This document shows, one piece after another, positions 1 through 11,200 of a stretch of DNA of 64,000 nt. Source of the DNA: Siphonodentalium dalli (Eukaryota; Mollusca; Scaphopoda; Gadilida; Siphonodentaliidae); contig CP136064.1 of the NCBI GenBank assembly GCA_032622095.1, forward strand, positions 177,088,247-177,152,246. Direction: 5' to 3'. The position numbers were made by a program, and so were the translations under genes. Positions within the stretch are counted from its first letter, which is position 1. The number at the start of each line of letters is the position of its first letter. A model generated the notes under the pieces. It saw only the letters and a program-made list of their open reading frames with translations, did no database searches and was not told where the DNA came from.

Positions 1-228
1 TTGCATGGTTTTATAGTCAGATATCTCTCCCCACTATGAAGAAACATGGTTCTTAAATGGGTGATTCTATGGTAAATGAACAATTTTCACTCCTGAGTTG
101 ACCCGAAATTGAAAATTGACTCCATTGTAAGATGTGGCTGAATTATGACTAAGTAGCGTCTAAATAACGAGAAAATAGAGCTGGCAAAAATTATGTTCTC
201 ACGTTTTTCTCGATATTTCGATTTTATC

Positions 229-1413
229 GCGTTTGGGTAAAAATTAAACGTCATTACCCAAACGCCTTTTAGCGGTAGTATAAATGCGCCTTATTTGAGA
301 AATCGGTCAAATAGACCAAACTATGCTATTTTATTCCATATTTTGGATATTATTTGATAAAATAGCTCGTTTCAAATGACTTCTTGGTGTATATGGTGTT
401 ATTTCGCATATTTAACAAAGATATTGGGCCCTATTTATATAGAAATTAGTGATAATTATTCCTGATATTTTGCGGATAAGCAAAAAATGATGAGCAACTT
501 CGGTGCGCAAACGCATGACAAATTTACTTATATATCGACGGTGTAATCGTAAAATTTGAGTCGTTTAATAAAAATTCTGCAAACCGGTGATTTTTGCGTT
601 TGGGTAATGACGATTTTGTTTGGGTAATGACGCATCGTTTGTATAATGGCGCTGGTCGGTCTTGTTTGCAACATGGATTCAACGAATTCCAGGTAAAACA
701 ATCGTATTGGCCTAAATATTCGAATTTTATATCCACTTGTATGTCAAACTGCGTATATATAACGATATAGTGAGAATAAAAATCGTCATTACTTAAACGT
801 CATTACCCAAACGCGTTCAGCAATGGCGCGTTGTGATAATGACGCGTTTGGGTAATGACTATTTTCACTTTGTCGTGCCATATTTCGAATATTTCCCCAA
901 CACTGGAATAAACTAATTTATGAACACATTTACCTTATGTGCGCCCAAACACAGTTTTATCATTCACCTCCAGCATATAAAATTATAATTATCTGCTTTC
1001 AATATAAAAGCTGCGTCATTACCCAAACGCTAAATAGCGTTTTGGTATTGACGGGTTTGGGTAATGACGATTTTCACTCTGTCATGAGCTAATATTTCAA
1101 ATATCTTCCACCCACGTAAAACAACTAGTTTATGTGCAAATCGACACTACGTGCGTTAAAAAACACTCGGTACTTCACCTTGGGTTTATTTAAAATTAAA
1201 ATTGTATGCGTTTGGGTAATGACGCCGAATAAACCTATGATTTCGATTTCAACTCTCAAAATCGGAAAGATAGAAAATTGCACGACGATATGACACTCGG
1301 TTATATTGTTGTCGTCAAAACATAACACACGCCTCACTTTGGAGCTCTAAAGAAATGCAAATTGAGTTTTTTGTGAAAGTACAAGCCGTCTTTAACGTGC
1401 GTTTGGGTAATGA
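229..1413. repeat. Mixed-orientation array of a 17-bp word
   Basis: About eleven copies of GCGTTTGGGTAATGACG or its complement occur here. Positions are near 229, 249, 596, 618, 784, 799, 843, 1014, 1053, 1208 and 1399; a weaker variant is near 1038. Forward and reverse copies alternate, and some lie back to back (229/249 and 784/799). The DNA between copies also repeats: the stretch after 858 resembles the stretch after 1069 for roughly 130 bp, so the array partly grew by duplicating a larger unit. No protein is evident. It could be the subterminal region of an unseen transposon or a decayed satellite. Confidence 0.75.
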
Positions 1414-2295
1414 TTCTTGAGAACGGGACATGTTTTTGGAAGGATGTGCGAGCTTTTCATTAATATTATGGTGATTTTCGTCACAAAATTCAATTTTTAT
1501 AGCATTCTGTGCAAAATTCCACGCCTGGATGTGGATATATATCGAGGAAACAAGTTCGCCGGCGATGAGGGGAATTCGGGGAATATTTATGGCTCTTGGT
1601 TGGGAGATGCTATTTCTTGATATATAGCCGAGTTCAGTCATTGAAAAATAAATGTTGGTACTTCGATACCAAACCCGTCTTATCCCTAATTAATGCCCGT
1701 AACATCAGCTAAAATAAGATACACATCTCCTGGCTATATGACAGATGGTTCAGTTTATATGAAGAACTAAGTTCGTGGGACACGGTTTTCCTCATTTACT
1801 GGAGAATCACCCAAATACGTGCAACTAATGTACATTTCATAAATGCATCGAGTAACCCCCGCACAACACACACAATGCACAATGATATGTCATTTAAACA
1901 TATATATATATTGTTTTATGCAAATTTTCGCTTTATACGAGAAAATATACTCAGAGATACTTTAGGATGACAGTCTTATTTTCATAGATGTATCGATATA
2001 AATGTATTTAATATCTGATAAATCAATTTCCTACTCTCCTTCTAATTGGAACTACAATGCATAGATCAACAAAACTAAATTGAAAGTGCCCAGGAAACAG
2101 AACTCTGAATATTTGTTGAAATTGTGTTGGTCACAGTACTTGCAACGTATCTCGTTATCTTTTCTTTTTCATGTTCTATAACAAAAGAACTTAAATTCAT
2201 ATAAAGAAGATAACAAACATGGGTCACGTGACCAGGGGACTATCATGGGATTGGCGCCTTTGACATCTGACGACTTAAATCCCATCCCAGTTGCT
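1414..2295. other. No gene or clear repeat seen
   Basis: AT-rich DNA with only short open frames and no family signature. A short TA run lies near 1900-1912. Confidence 0.5.
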
Positions 2296-2402
2296 GAGAG
2301 CTTTCCGATGAATGGCAACAAGCCATATTTCCGACTAAATCCTGAAAAGTTACCCATAATTCTGCTGTGTTTAAGGGGTCGAATATTTAGGGCATTACTG
2401 TA
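2296..2402 (+). repeat. Dispersed repeat, copy 1
   Basis: About 107 bp here match the reverse complement of 10,902-11,008, with shared words such as AGCTTTCCGATGAATGG and CATAATTCTGCTGTG. The two copies differ at about one base in ten outside a short variable patch. The second copy adjoins a LINE reverse-transcriptase fragment, so this may be a piece of LINE or another interspersed repeat. Confidence 0.7.
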
Positions 2403-2531
2403 CTTAGGCCCACAGCGCCGATTTACGGGCCCGCGTTGTTTATATGATGACCAGTGTGTTAATTTCACTGGGACATCAGTGCACTGCATGTCGAAACCAC
2501 CGAACCCGCGGTAGGCAATTGGTAAACCTGT

Positions 2532-3108
2532 TCAAGCAGATACAACAACCTTGCTATCATCCATGCGAGGTTCACTAACCCGCAAATCTGGAATATAACC
2601 ATGCAGCTTAGACTTCTCTGGACCACTTATGTCGGCATAAAGCGCTGTCTGCCTGACTGAAAATAGATTATTACCGGTTAAAGGGTCAATGACAAGCCAT
2701 ACGATCGCTTGCACTTCTTTATTGAGGAATTGGCCTGAGGGTTGAAGGATAATATGTTATCTTGACCTAGATTATTCTTAATGGGGATCGTGCCGTCGTA
2801 TAATGTGTTTGGTATCCAAGACACATCAAAGATAACTACCATAATATATTCTAAAACATCGCAATACCCGCAATGTTTCAAGTTAACGAATTATCAGATT
2901 CGCTAAGAAATACAACCCTTTGGTCTCCGTCATTGACAGGAAATAACAACGTGCAATTGTTCTGTTTCCAAAACGTTAAACTGTAAACTGTACTCAAATG
3001 TTGTTGTTAGTTTCTCCATTTTCTGCGTCGTAGAATAAGGTAACCAGATTTCCATTATATGACTGTCTGCTGAGTACGAAATCATGTTCCAGCTGGCAGA
3101 TAAGCCGT
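2532..3108 (-). pseudogene. Possible decayed coding sequence, unrecognised
   Basis: Three short open stretches lie in line on the minus strand, in different frames: about 3,108-3,000, 2,881-2,710 and 2,714-2,532. They read like protein (for example DPLTGNNLFS and SRQSYNGNLVTLFYD). The second and third join smoothly if the frame shifts near 2,712. The phrase DPLTGN occurs in beta-propeller repeats of LDL-receptor-like proteins, but this is too weak to name a family. It could be chance open frame. No splice sites were established. Confidence 0.2.
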
Positions 3109-3384
3109 AATGCATAAATAAGACGCTCGTCGTCGAGATATATTTGTACAGTTTTCAGGCAAATGTATCAAATACATTCTATAGTGTATGCATACTTTGC
3201 TTGTGGATTTCCATCATTTAAGTGAGGAGCACCCCAGTATATTGGGTACATAAAACAATGGCGAGTAAGACATTAGTTGAGTAAAACTATCTTATTGATA
3301 GAGGGTATGAATTGATGTTTAAATATCACTTGTTTGTATTATGATAAAACATGTTTTATAAGATGAGCATAGTATATATAGAGG
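3109..3384. other. No gene seen
   Basis: AT-rich sequence with no open frame or repeat recognised. Confidence 0.5.
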
Positions 3385-3526
3385 ATCTCACATGAGCTTC
3401 TATTTTATACGGAATTTATCAACCGAGTTCACTAAATTCGATTTGAGCCGAGGTTTACCGAGGCTCAAACAGAATTTAGTGAACGAGGTTGATAAATTAC
3501 GTATAAAATAGGACGAGTGTGAGATA
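3385..3526. repeat. Foldback element, about 140 bp
   Basis: The two halves are reverse complements with a few mismatches. The left arm contains TTCTATTTTATACGGAATTT and ACTAAATTCGATTTGAGC. The right arm returns as GCTCAAACAGAATTTAGTG, then AAATTACGTATAAAATAGG. The central loop is about 14 bp (CGAGGTTTACCGAG). Such structures are typical of foldback MITEs. No target duplication was resolved. Confidence 0.8.
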
Positions 3527-3990
3527 CCTTTTACCACATACTCAAATAAACGCGAAGTATTCATCGAAAACAACAATCATAAACTGCAGCGATCGCAAGT
3601 CATTTAAAGAACGGCGTGACGTCATCGCACGCGCTAATATTACACGTGTCTCTTACCGATAATTATGAAACTTATTTTATGGCCAAATTATGTGATATAT
3701 ATATAGTATACATATAACATATTTTTGTTTGTTTTTTGAATGTTTGATCAAATTGTGTCTTTTATGTAAGACTATTTACATTCTGTTGTCATGTCTGTAC
3801 AGCTCGGCCTATTTGCTTCGTTGTGTAAGCTTATCTGCCTGTGCCTTCATAGCATTTACTCTATATACATGTATTGACAATAAGAAGTTTAGTGCGTTCT
3901 TTTCGATTTGTCTTTTCATTGGACTAGTTTTCCATTTTTGTGCTGTCTATGGTTAACTGAGTTAGAATATCTGGTTGTTCAATATTAATG
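3527..3990. other. Possible LINE 3' flank, no gene
   Basis: This region lies directly 3' of the minus-strand LINE tail. It has only short open frames and no recognised motif, and may be the decayed 3' end of that LINE. Confidence 0.3.
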
Positions 3991-5108
3991 GTGTCAGTAA
4001 TTGATTTTGGTCGGCTATTTTTTGGTATTTAGCATTGTCGTTGTGTCAGCCTTTACAGATTGTGAAATAAAATATATTATGTCCTCATCTTAAGTTACAG
4101 AGCGGACATTCGGCGGATGTGAGGTTTTGCCTGAATTTATGTCTATTACCCTGCAGTAGGTAGGTATCTGTCATCAGCCATTTTTTTTATGATAGCCCGT
4201 TTTGTGGCTGCTGGTGGGTGTTTGGATGACTCCCATACAAGATGGCATTTGCTGCTCCAGTGTTTTTGTAATTTAACCCTTTACCCAACAGTAGGGCCCT
4301 GTGCCAATGCATTCTCTTATATATGCGAGTCGACCATAGGTCGCCTCTCATATATAAGAGAATGCATTGGCTTAACACAGTAAAAATTATAAAATTGTTA
4401 AAGAATGTAAGAAAAAATGGTAAAAAGTGTTAAAAAAATATTTTTTTTAGGCCAATGCATTCTCTTATATATGCGAGGCGACCTATGGTCGACTCGCATA
4501 TATAAGAGAATGCATTGGCACAGGGCTAACTGTTACTATCACAATGTGGTCAAGGAGCCGGTTCCAATGATATCCATATTTGTATGGTTCTATTGAGACA
4601 GACCGAAGATATTTTAGGCTGTTGAAGCTTTATTTGGCCGGTTTTGGTCGGTTTGTTGGGTAAAGGGTTAACCATTGATAATGTTGTTTTATTGTTAAAT
4701 TCTTCGTCATTAATATCATGCCAGTATTGTTGTATGTTTTGTACATATTGTCTTCCATTTGTTAGCATCGTCCATGCTGTGGATATTGCATATGATATAT
4801 ACTGGATCAGGAAGGGTGTATTTTGACATTATGCCTAGCTGTAGCTGTCGTCATTTTTCGTAATGAATTGTCTTATTGCGAGCTCTCGCTCTGCAGAGTT
4901 CTGTGTTTTAGCGATATTGATGTAAAAAGTTATAGTTTTAATATTTATGGTGCCTTGAATTGGAATGGCCCCAATAAGTGCATTAGTAGCGGCATTTGAT
5001 GTACGCGTTAATAAACTTTGTATTTGCCTCATGGTTTTACGTTGGAAAAATTCAAGTTCTTCTACGTCCTTTCTCCTCAGGTATAAGATTCCATACCGTG
5101 GAGCATTT
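3991..5108 (-). pseudogene. LINE reverse transcriptase C-terminal fragment
   Basis: Minus-strand translation gives a typical non-LTR retrotransposon C-terminal region. It begins with YLRRKDVEELEFFQRKTMRQ (near 5,080-5,020), runs through QIQSLLTRTSNAATNALIGA and ends in a zinc-knuckle-like segment, YLLQGNRHKFRQN followed by CPLC (near 4,150-4,090). The catalytic palm and endonuclease are absent, so the copy is 5' truncated or decayed, and it has several frameshifts. It is interrupted at a TTAA by the MITE at 4,277-4,667. Reading across one TTAA with the MITE removed restores an open frame, so the two halves were once continuous. The clade was not determined. Confidence 0.8.
4277..4667. mobile_element. 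TTAA-flanked palindromic MITE (piggyBac-like ends)
   Basis: The terminal inverted repeats are CCCTTTACCCAACA (4,277-4,290) and its complement (4,654-4,667). Both are flanked by TTAA, at 4,273-4,276 and 4,668-4,671. TTAA followed by CCC is characteristic of piggyBac ends; Kolobok also uses TTAA. Inside are two copies of an almost perfect palindrome, at about 4,294-4,376 and 4,450-4,530. They are inverted relative to each other, with shared words CCAATGCATTCTCTTATATA and GTCGACCATAGGTCGCCTC. The element has no coding capacity. It sits in a LINE fragment. Confidence 0.88.
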
Positions 5109-5120
5109 TAGGAAAGACAA

Positions 5121-5657
5121 ATGTACTCCACAATAAACAGATCACTTGGAGAAAAGCTGGAGTATTTGGTGAACATTGCTGACATGTACTATTGTGCAAG
5201 GGACAATACAAAACTAATGAAAGCTAATTATAAAATATTTTACGAGGATCGATATGAAATCCAATTTGAAACTAACGACGATGATTCAGATGACGATAGT
5301 GACTATAGCCGTTGACTGGCAGAAGATCCTGCGAGGGTTGAAGATGATACTGACAAGGAAAATATTGACGCACAAGTAAATTATAACCCAACAATCGGAC
5401 CTGAGAATGGTGACAGTGATTATATTCGTTGGACAACAGAACATCCTGTAACGACTGAAGATGATGATTATTATAACTCTGACAAGGGAAATGTCGACCC
5501 AGAAGCAGAAGATCACTATAATTCACAATGTACAACTGATAAGAACCAATATGTGAAATTCACACCCATGTTTGACAATATGACTGTCGAAGATTTGGAT
5601 AAAATTCCCAACATGGACAGTGAAATAATCGTTATTTCTGATAACGAGGATGAATAA
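5121..5657 (+). pseudogene. Acidic protein with one in-frame TGA, unrecognised
   Basis: From ATG at 5,121 the frame is open for 64 codons. It meets TGA at 5,313-5,315 and then stays open for another 113 codons to TAA at 5,655-5,657. Composition does not change across the TGA. Both halves are rich in Asp, Glu, Asn and Tyr, and the region around the stop is an imperfect internal repeat: SDYSR-stop-LAEDP corresponds to SDYIRWTTEHP. This suggests the stop replaced a Trp codon. The C-terminus EIIVISDNEDE resembles a SUMO-interacting motif (hydrophobic core followed by acids). The function is unknown. It may be a decayed gene, a transposon accessory ORF or a last exon. Confidence 0.5.
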
Positions 5658-5879
5658 TTTGTATATATATATTTCTTACTGCCCTTATTTACCGTACTAC
5701 ACATATATTCTAGTGAGTATAAATTAAATTTCATTATTTCCTCAAATCGTGACCCATACAATTGACCTTCCGTTGATTACAGGCGGGGGTACCATTGCAA
5801 GGGTGCGAGTTGTAACATCAAACTCGACATAGTTACGAAACGTTTTATATTACAGACAATCAATCGTTACGCCACTAAG

Positions 5880-6255
5880 ACACGTTGCTGTTGTCAGCAT
5901 AATAGGGTCAGATAAGATCAGATAACGTTGATATACGTAAGAACGTCAGACGTTCATATTGCTCGCCTAATTAATACGAATAACGTCAAATAACGTTGTA
6001 ACATCAACGTAGACACATCAGGTGTGGCTGTGGTCAGTCTAGTAATGTAAAACAAGTGTAAATAACGTCAAATAACGTTGATACATTAACGTAGGAACGT
6101 CAACTATGACATCAACATTTCTTGTGGTCAGTTAATAAGGTCAAATTACGTAAAATAACGTAGATACATCAACGTAGGAACGTCAACTATGACATCAGAC
6201 GTTCTTGTTGTCAGCTAATGGAGTAAACGAGTGCAAATAACGTCAAAAGTGGACT
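5880..6255. repeat. Degenerate AACGT-rich tandem repeat
   Basis: Roughly 3-4 imperfect units of about 110-125 bp carry the recurring words AATAACGTCAAATAACGTTG, ACATCAACGTAGGAACGTCA and ACTATGACATCA, with GTTGTCAGCTAAT-like spacers. The last two units (near 6,060-6,240) are the most alike. No coding function is evident. Confidence 0.7.
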
Positions 6256-6927
6256 GACTGCGTCCATTAACTACTCACATCTGATAGGCGATGGACGGTG
6301 ATATTCCATTTATTACGTGCAACCCTGTTCCAAACAATGAATATAAAGTTCGACAACCCGTTGATTCGTTTTGGTATCCATGGTGTATTCATTGTGTTAC
6401 GTTCTAAACCTAGGTGCGTTGTGGGACATAATAGTCCCAGTTACTCATTAATTGTGTCGAATAGTGAGTGGTTTGAGTTTACGCTCCGTATCAACATAAT
6501 TTTTACTTTACTCGATGCACATGTGCAATTCACTATCCGTCAATTGATTTGATTTCGTCTTGTACATGGAAATTCGTAATTTAGTTTATGGCTTGAGCCA
6601 TAGCGTAAATTTATACTAAATTTTTAAATTTGAATTTAAGATAACCTGTTAACCTGAACGTTTACAGAAGATATATTCAACAACTCAAATTACTTATTTT
6701 TCTATATATTCTCGATAGTAAATCGTTGCTATTGCCGGGAATTTATTGAAATTGACATAGTCTCCATTTAAACATTCTGCAAAAGAACAAAACAAGTGTA
6801 CATATATATGCAGTGTATGTATCGAGATCGCGCTTGGATAACACTAGTTTCCGAGTTGAAAGCTTCAGAAGTACAAGCTACACTGTACATGTATTGCAAC
6901 AAACGTCCATCAAAACCAGGCATTTAA
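6256..6927. other. No gene seen
   Basis: AT-rich spacer with a short open frame at 6,298-6,552 that shows no family resemblance. Confidence 0.45.
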
Positions 6928-7451
6928 AGATACGGGGGGGGGGGCGTTGGCGGTGTGTAGGCTGTTAAGATATTCACCTCCGTCAAAAAGCGCCATAAAC
7001 AGAAAGAATAGTAAAATATAGACAGACTTTGTTCTTATACCAATCAGTAATATGGCATAAACTGTATGTTATTGTCAATTTTGTCCCCTTGTTATTTAAA
7101 CAAAAGCAAAAAACGTTACGTTTCCTGACTTTTGTTTAGATCCGGATATGGTAAACATAAAGATCGTTATTTGTTACTGTTTTCCTGCTATGGAAATAAT
7201 AAAGAGCGTTTACATCATTTTTGTGTGATTAACCAATAGAATTGCGCTGTGTTATGTAAACAGAAGCACAACTTCTGCAACACGAGCAGGCTCTTGTTTA
7301 CGTATACCATTGTACGTCTTAACGACAATATACTATTTACGCGCTGATTATGTTTGGCGTATGAACAAAACTATATATATTTTAATATTCCTTCTGTTGA
7401 TGGCGATTTGAACAAATATGAATATTTCTGCAACGAACGCCGCCCGTGCCT
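6928..7451 (+). mobile_element. TTAA MITE family, copy A
   Basis: This is a 524-bp element between TTAA at 6,924-6,927 and TTAA at 7,452-7,455. Its short imperfect terminal inverted repeats start AGATACGGG on one side and AGGCACGGG on the complement of the other. It shares most of its length with copies at 15.2, 20.1 and 40.1 kb and a truncated copy at 33.4 kb. Shared words include GATCCGGATATGGTAAACAT and AACGCCGCCCGTGCCT. A run of ten G lies just inside the left end. It is non-autonomous. Confidence 0.88.
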
Positions 7452-7455
7452 TTAA

Positions 7456-8589
7456 TTTCACGGACGGATAATCCAGTAGTTTTTTTTAGTCTATTAGCAG
7501 ATGTTGTCCGTCATATAGCGGATTCATCTGGAGGGTTGTTGGAGCCACCACTCCACGCTCATAACCTCTTTCCGTTCTAATGAAGGCTTTCAAAGCCACC
7601 TTCAACGCTTGTCTTGACAGTGAGGATATGAGTAATTTTATGTATATACTAGCGCAGGGTATATATTATAATTTGTCTTCTTAGCCTAGATAATTTGACT
7701 TATTAGATCAGAAGGCTGTTAAAGCCACCTCCAATGCTTTTAATTTCCACACCAAGTTTAACGGCAATCAACGTGGATAATCCAGCCATTTGAACGTCGA
7801 CTGAATCTCTGCCCGAAACTTGACAACCACAGTGACCATGGATCATGCATGATAATAATATGGTTTAATGTACCATGTCGGCATTTTGCATTCGGATCTT
7901 TATTCAGTTATCTAGAATGAGACGTTTTCAGCCTGGCAAACTTGGTATCTGACCTAGTTATGATTTTTGTCAGAATACCCTGACCGTATTGCGATCCCCG
8001 GCACACTAGCATGGGAGACGCTACCTAGTGCCTGCCGACTTCCCCACTTCATGACATCATATGCTGACTTGGCACGCCTTGCACAGTGGCGCCTACGTGC
8101 ATAGTTGTTTCGTTCACATACTTGTGTCGTTTTTCAAGCGTGGCCTGTCCTAAAGCCAGATGAGGCATATATCATTATCAAAGGTACAATCTAAAACTTA
8201 CTCACAAATTGAGACACGTTGGGTATCAATTAAGTCTAAGTACGTGACGAGTGTTCTGGTTGACGCGGATCGATGACTGATTGCGCATACAACGGTAACA
8301 GTAGATCAATTTCTCGACAACATGATGATCTCAATGTGGCGTTTATGTACCGATTGTCTAGACATGTAATTGCTGTGAATACGCCACATAAGTCTTGATT
8401 CCATGTGAATGGAACCGACATATCCCGACAAGGTGCAGGAAATAGTTCCGAGAACTGTTTGTCAATTGGAAACAAATGTTGTCCAGAGTTGCATTAACCT
8501 CTTCAAGATTTGATTAGATATAAACATTTACACTTCACCCAAAGCAACCACAGTTATAAGTCCGAGACGCAAGCATGATTTGAAATCAA
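7456..8589. other. No gene; short AAAGCCACCT repeats
   Basis: Two stretches near 7,580-7,610 and 7,710-7,740 share AAGGCTKTYAAAGCCACC and CAAYGCTT, suggesting an old short duplication. Nothing coding was recognised. Confidence 0.4.
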
Positions 8590-8716
8590 AACAATTAACT
8601 AATTGTTTATTTAATAGTATATAACATATACCAGATCAGTATAATAATATGTAAAGATTAACAATGTTATCCGGGCTATGTCATGGCCACATGGGTCGTC
8701 TTCCTGACACCGCCCA
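8590..8716 (-). repeat. Possible LINE 3' tail
   Basis: The plus strand reads TTTATT near its left end and GTCTTCCTGACACC near its right end. The 3' flank of the LINE at 41 kb has the same layout (TTTATT near 41,058 and GTCTTCCTGTCACC near 41,153). This suggests a 5'-truncated LINE of a related family on the minus strand. Confidence 0.4.
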
Positions 8717-10901
8717 GGCCAACCACCATTGAACTGTCAGATCTAGACAACCGATTGCATCTCCTCACGCTGCGCAATTTCCAGATGCTTGCATTGTCTA
8801 TATTTATACACGCTTATACATGAATTGAAACGCATGATCAGAAAAAGCTTGTCGGGCATTCCCAATATTTGTCAATCAAATTGATGCGAGGAAGTATAGT
8901 GCTTTCCTCCATATGATCCGATGTCTTGTAAATTAAACAGGACAAACACATTATATGCAATGCTAGAGGCAAAGAATAATAATGCTCTATTAATTGAGCT
9001 ATATATCTGTTATGAAGCTATGGTTATGTTATCATGCTATCATCTCCACATCTGCTGGCCTTATAGTATAACTTATTTTCATACTGGTGTGTAATCCTTA
9101 GCAGTGAAAATAAGATTCGTGGCAGAAAATGGCAAATTATAGGCATTCCAGCACAGAACCGAACGACATGAGGCAAAACTTTCATAAATGGAACATTTTA
9201 TGAGGTTAAGTATAAACGTTGAATAGACAACATTGAGCTAACCATATTAAACAACGATACCATCAACAAGTACACGACAACAAAGATTTGACTTTGTTTT
9301 ATTTTGATTATTTATAACTCTCCACAATGAAATTTCGTACACCAAAACAGTTGCAGGTCAAACCATTGCAAAATATTTTGAAAATCATATTCACACTAAA
9401 ATATTTGAACTTACTACACGATATTTGTTTATTGGAGATATATCAATAATGAATATAAGAACAAAGTTTATCTATTTCTGCTTGTTCTTCTTAGTGGTGA
9501 TGTTTTACAGACTATTTATACTTGTGCTCATTTACCCACTGCGACCTACGTTGGGTTTCTTTATTAAGCTCATGTCAAACATATCAGAGCTGATATGTTT
9601 CAGGACAAGACTGTGATGTTTCAGTTGATATTTGTCGATATTATGCCATTCAATGAGTAAAAAGATAACTTTCTGACCAATGCCTCTCGACGGAGGACAA
9701 AGGGAGCAACAACCGACATATGACTTCTGTTCCGGCCATCATGAACTTAGCAAGCAGAGGGAGCTACAGATAATTTATTTAGTTTCTTTTTCCTCAAATA
9801 CACGCGGAACGCTACTGGGCGATTTCTGACTCCGCAAACCTCGATGGCAACAGTGATTGCACGTGGGATGTGGGGAATCTTGTTTCGTGACAGATTGCGG
9901 AAAAAAACAATTCACACCGGGAAGATATTGGATCGAGAGGAGCTCGTTTTTACACCCTGTATCTTCTTTTTGTTTAGCATGTCGTCGGTGGATTAAACGA
10001 GGCTGGTTGAAGGTGTTTTCAAACGAGTCGAATTCCAATGTATTGAGAGGAGCCAGAGAGCTGCACAGACTTGGATCCCTAATCTTCCCATCATTGTAAT
10101 CATTGTAATGCAGTCTGGTATGTTCACTTTAACATTATGGCGGGACTAAACGAGAAATTGCTTCCTACATGACGATATATGAATTCCTCGATAACCTGAA
10201 ACAAATACCTGCTTCAGCAACAACGATCTTGCAATGAACTTATAATCAGAAGCCATTATTTTCTTAACCAGTAAAGAATCGAAACAGCCCGGCCATACCC
10301 CATCATTAGTGAGAGATTTATTATAAGCCCATGAATACAACCAATACATATGTATTAACACATCTAGATGCATCCCATAAGTGGTTTGGATACTTTATTT
10401 ATCTATTATGAACTACATTCTATCCTTTCCATTATCATTTCACTTCACTAGTTGCCACTTCATATTTGTATACGTAGGGGCGACAGGTAGACGGTCCATC
10501 TGGGCCCTGTCGCTCCAGGCCTGTATAATATCATTTTAGTTTTTGTATTATCACCATTGTCATACGCTTGTAAATATTATACAAATAAACAATCATCATC
10601 CCTGCAGAAGAGGCGCCCGAGTGTTTTTGTTCGATGTCATTGCTCTTATGACATTGCCATTACATTTGCCACACTGCCTTGCCAATTTTGGCACGTTGTC
10701 ATTTTGCCATTGTGCCAAATTGTCATGGACTGTGTCTTCGCCTAATTGTTTGCTTTGATCATTTGATGACATTTCAGCCACGGATAAATGTTTGCGCTGT
10801 AAACACTCCCTCGTGGTGCGACAACTATCAATTCGCGTCGGTGTACATTCCGCCAGGTAGCACAAGAGCTCCCTAGTGGGTTCCATTTCCGCGGTAGCAT
10901 C
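8717..10901. other. No gene recognised
   Basis: There are short open frames only, the longest being 87 codons at 9,775-10,038 on the minus strand. None carries a domain signature. No repeat was recognised. Confidence 0.45.
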
Positions 10902-11008
10902 TACAGTAATGCCCTAAGTAATCGACTCCTCGACCACAGCAGAATTATGGGTGACTTTTCAGGATTTAGTCAGAAATATGGCTTGTTCCCATTCATCGGA
11001 AAGCTTTC
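10902..11008 (-). repeat. Dispersed repeat, copy 2
   Basis: Inverted partner of 2,296-2,402. It lies immediately 3' of the LINE fragment at 11.0-11.2 kb. Confidence 0.7.
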
Positions 11009-11200
11009 GGGGAGACTGTATGTCTTCAATTACGGTGCGATTCGTTGCTTGCAAGGTCATCCTGAGGGCCTTGTTTTGAACGAGCTGTAGCATCTTCATG
11101 GAGCGACCCGATGCCAGTTTGGTAATGAAAGCAGCATATGCCATAATTGATCGCACAACAGTTTTGGAACTTTTGTGTGGAACTGCTAGCGCCCCAGGAA
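11009..11200 (-). pseudogene. LINE reverse transcriptase thumb fragment
   Basis: The minus-strand frame (ORF 10,959-11,156) contains AYAAFITKLASGRSM followed by LQLVQNKALRMTLQATNRT and IEDIQ. This is the usual non-LTR retrotransposon pattern of a Tyr-Ala-Ala segment, then LQxxQNKALR, then an IEDL-like helix. Only about 60 residues survive, with no palm or endonuclease. The pattern is closest to Jockey/I-type elements, but the clade is not secure. Confidence 0.7.

Noticed and set aside
229-1413. Possible CRISPR array
   Set aside because: The repeats occur in both orientations with irregular spacing, and the context is eukaryotic.
2532-2881. LDL-receptor beta-propeller remnant
   Set aside because: Only the phrase DPLTGN supports it; no YWTD repeats or Cys-rich modules were found.
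7970-8110. Possible 5S rRNA or tRNA-like sequence around GATCCCCGGCACACTAGC
   Set aside because: I could not fit the 5S internal control region or a cloverleaf; no RNA gene in the window could be supported.
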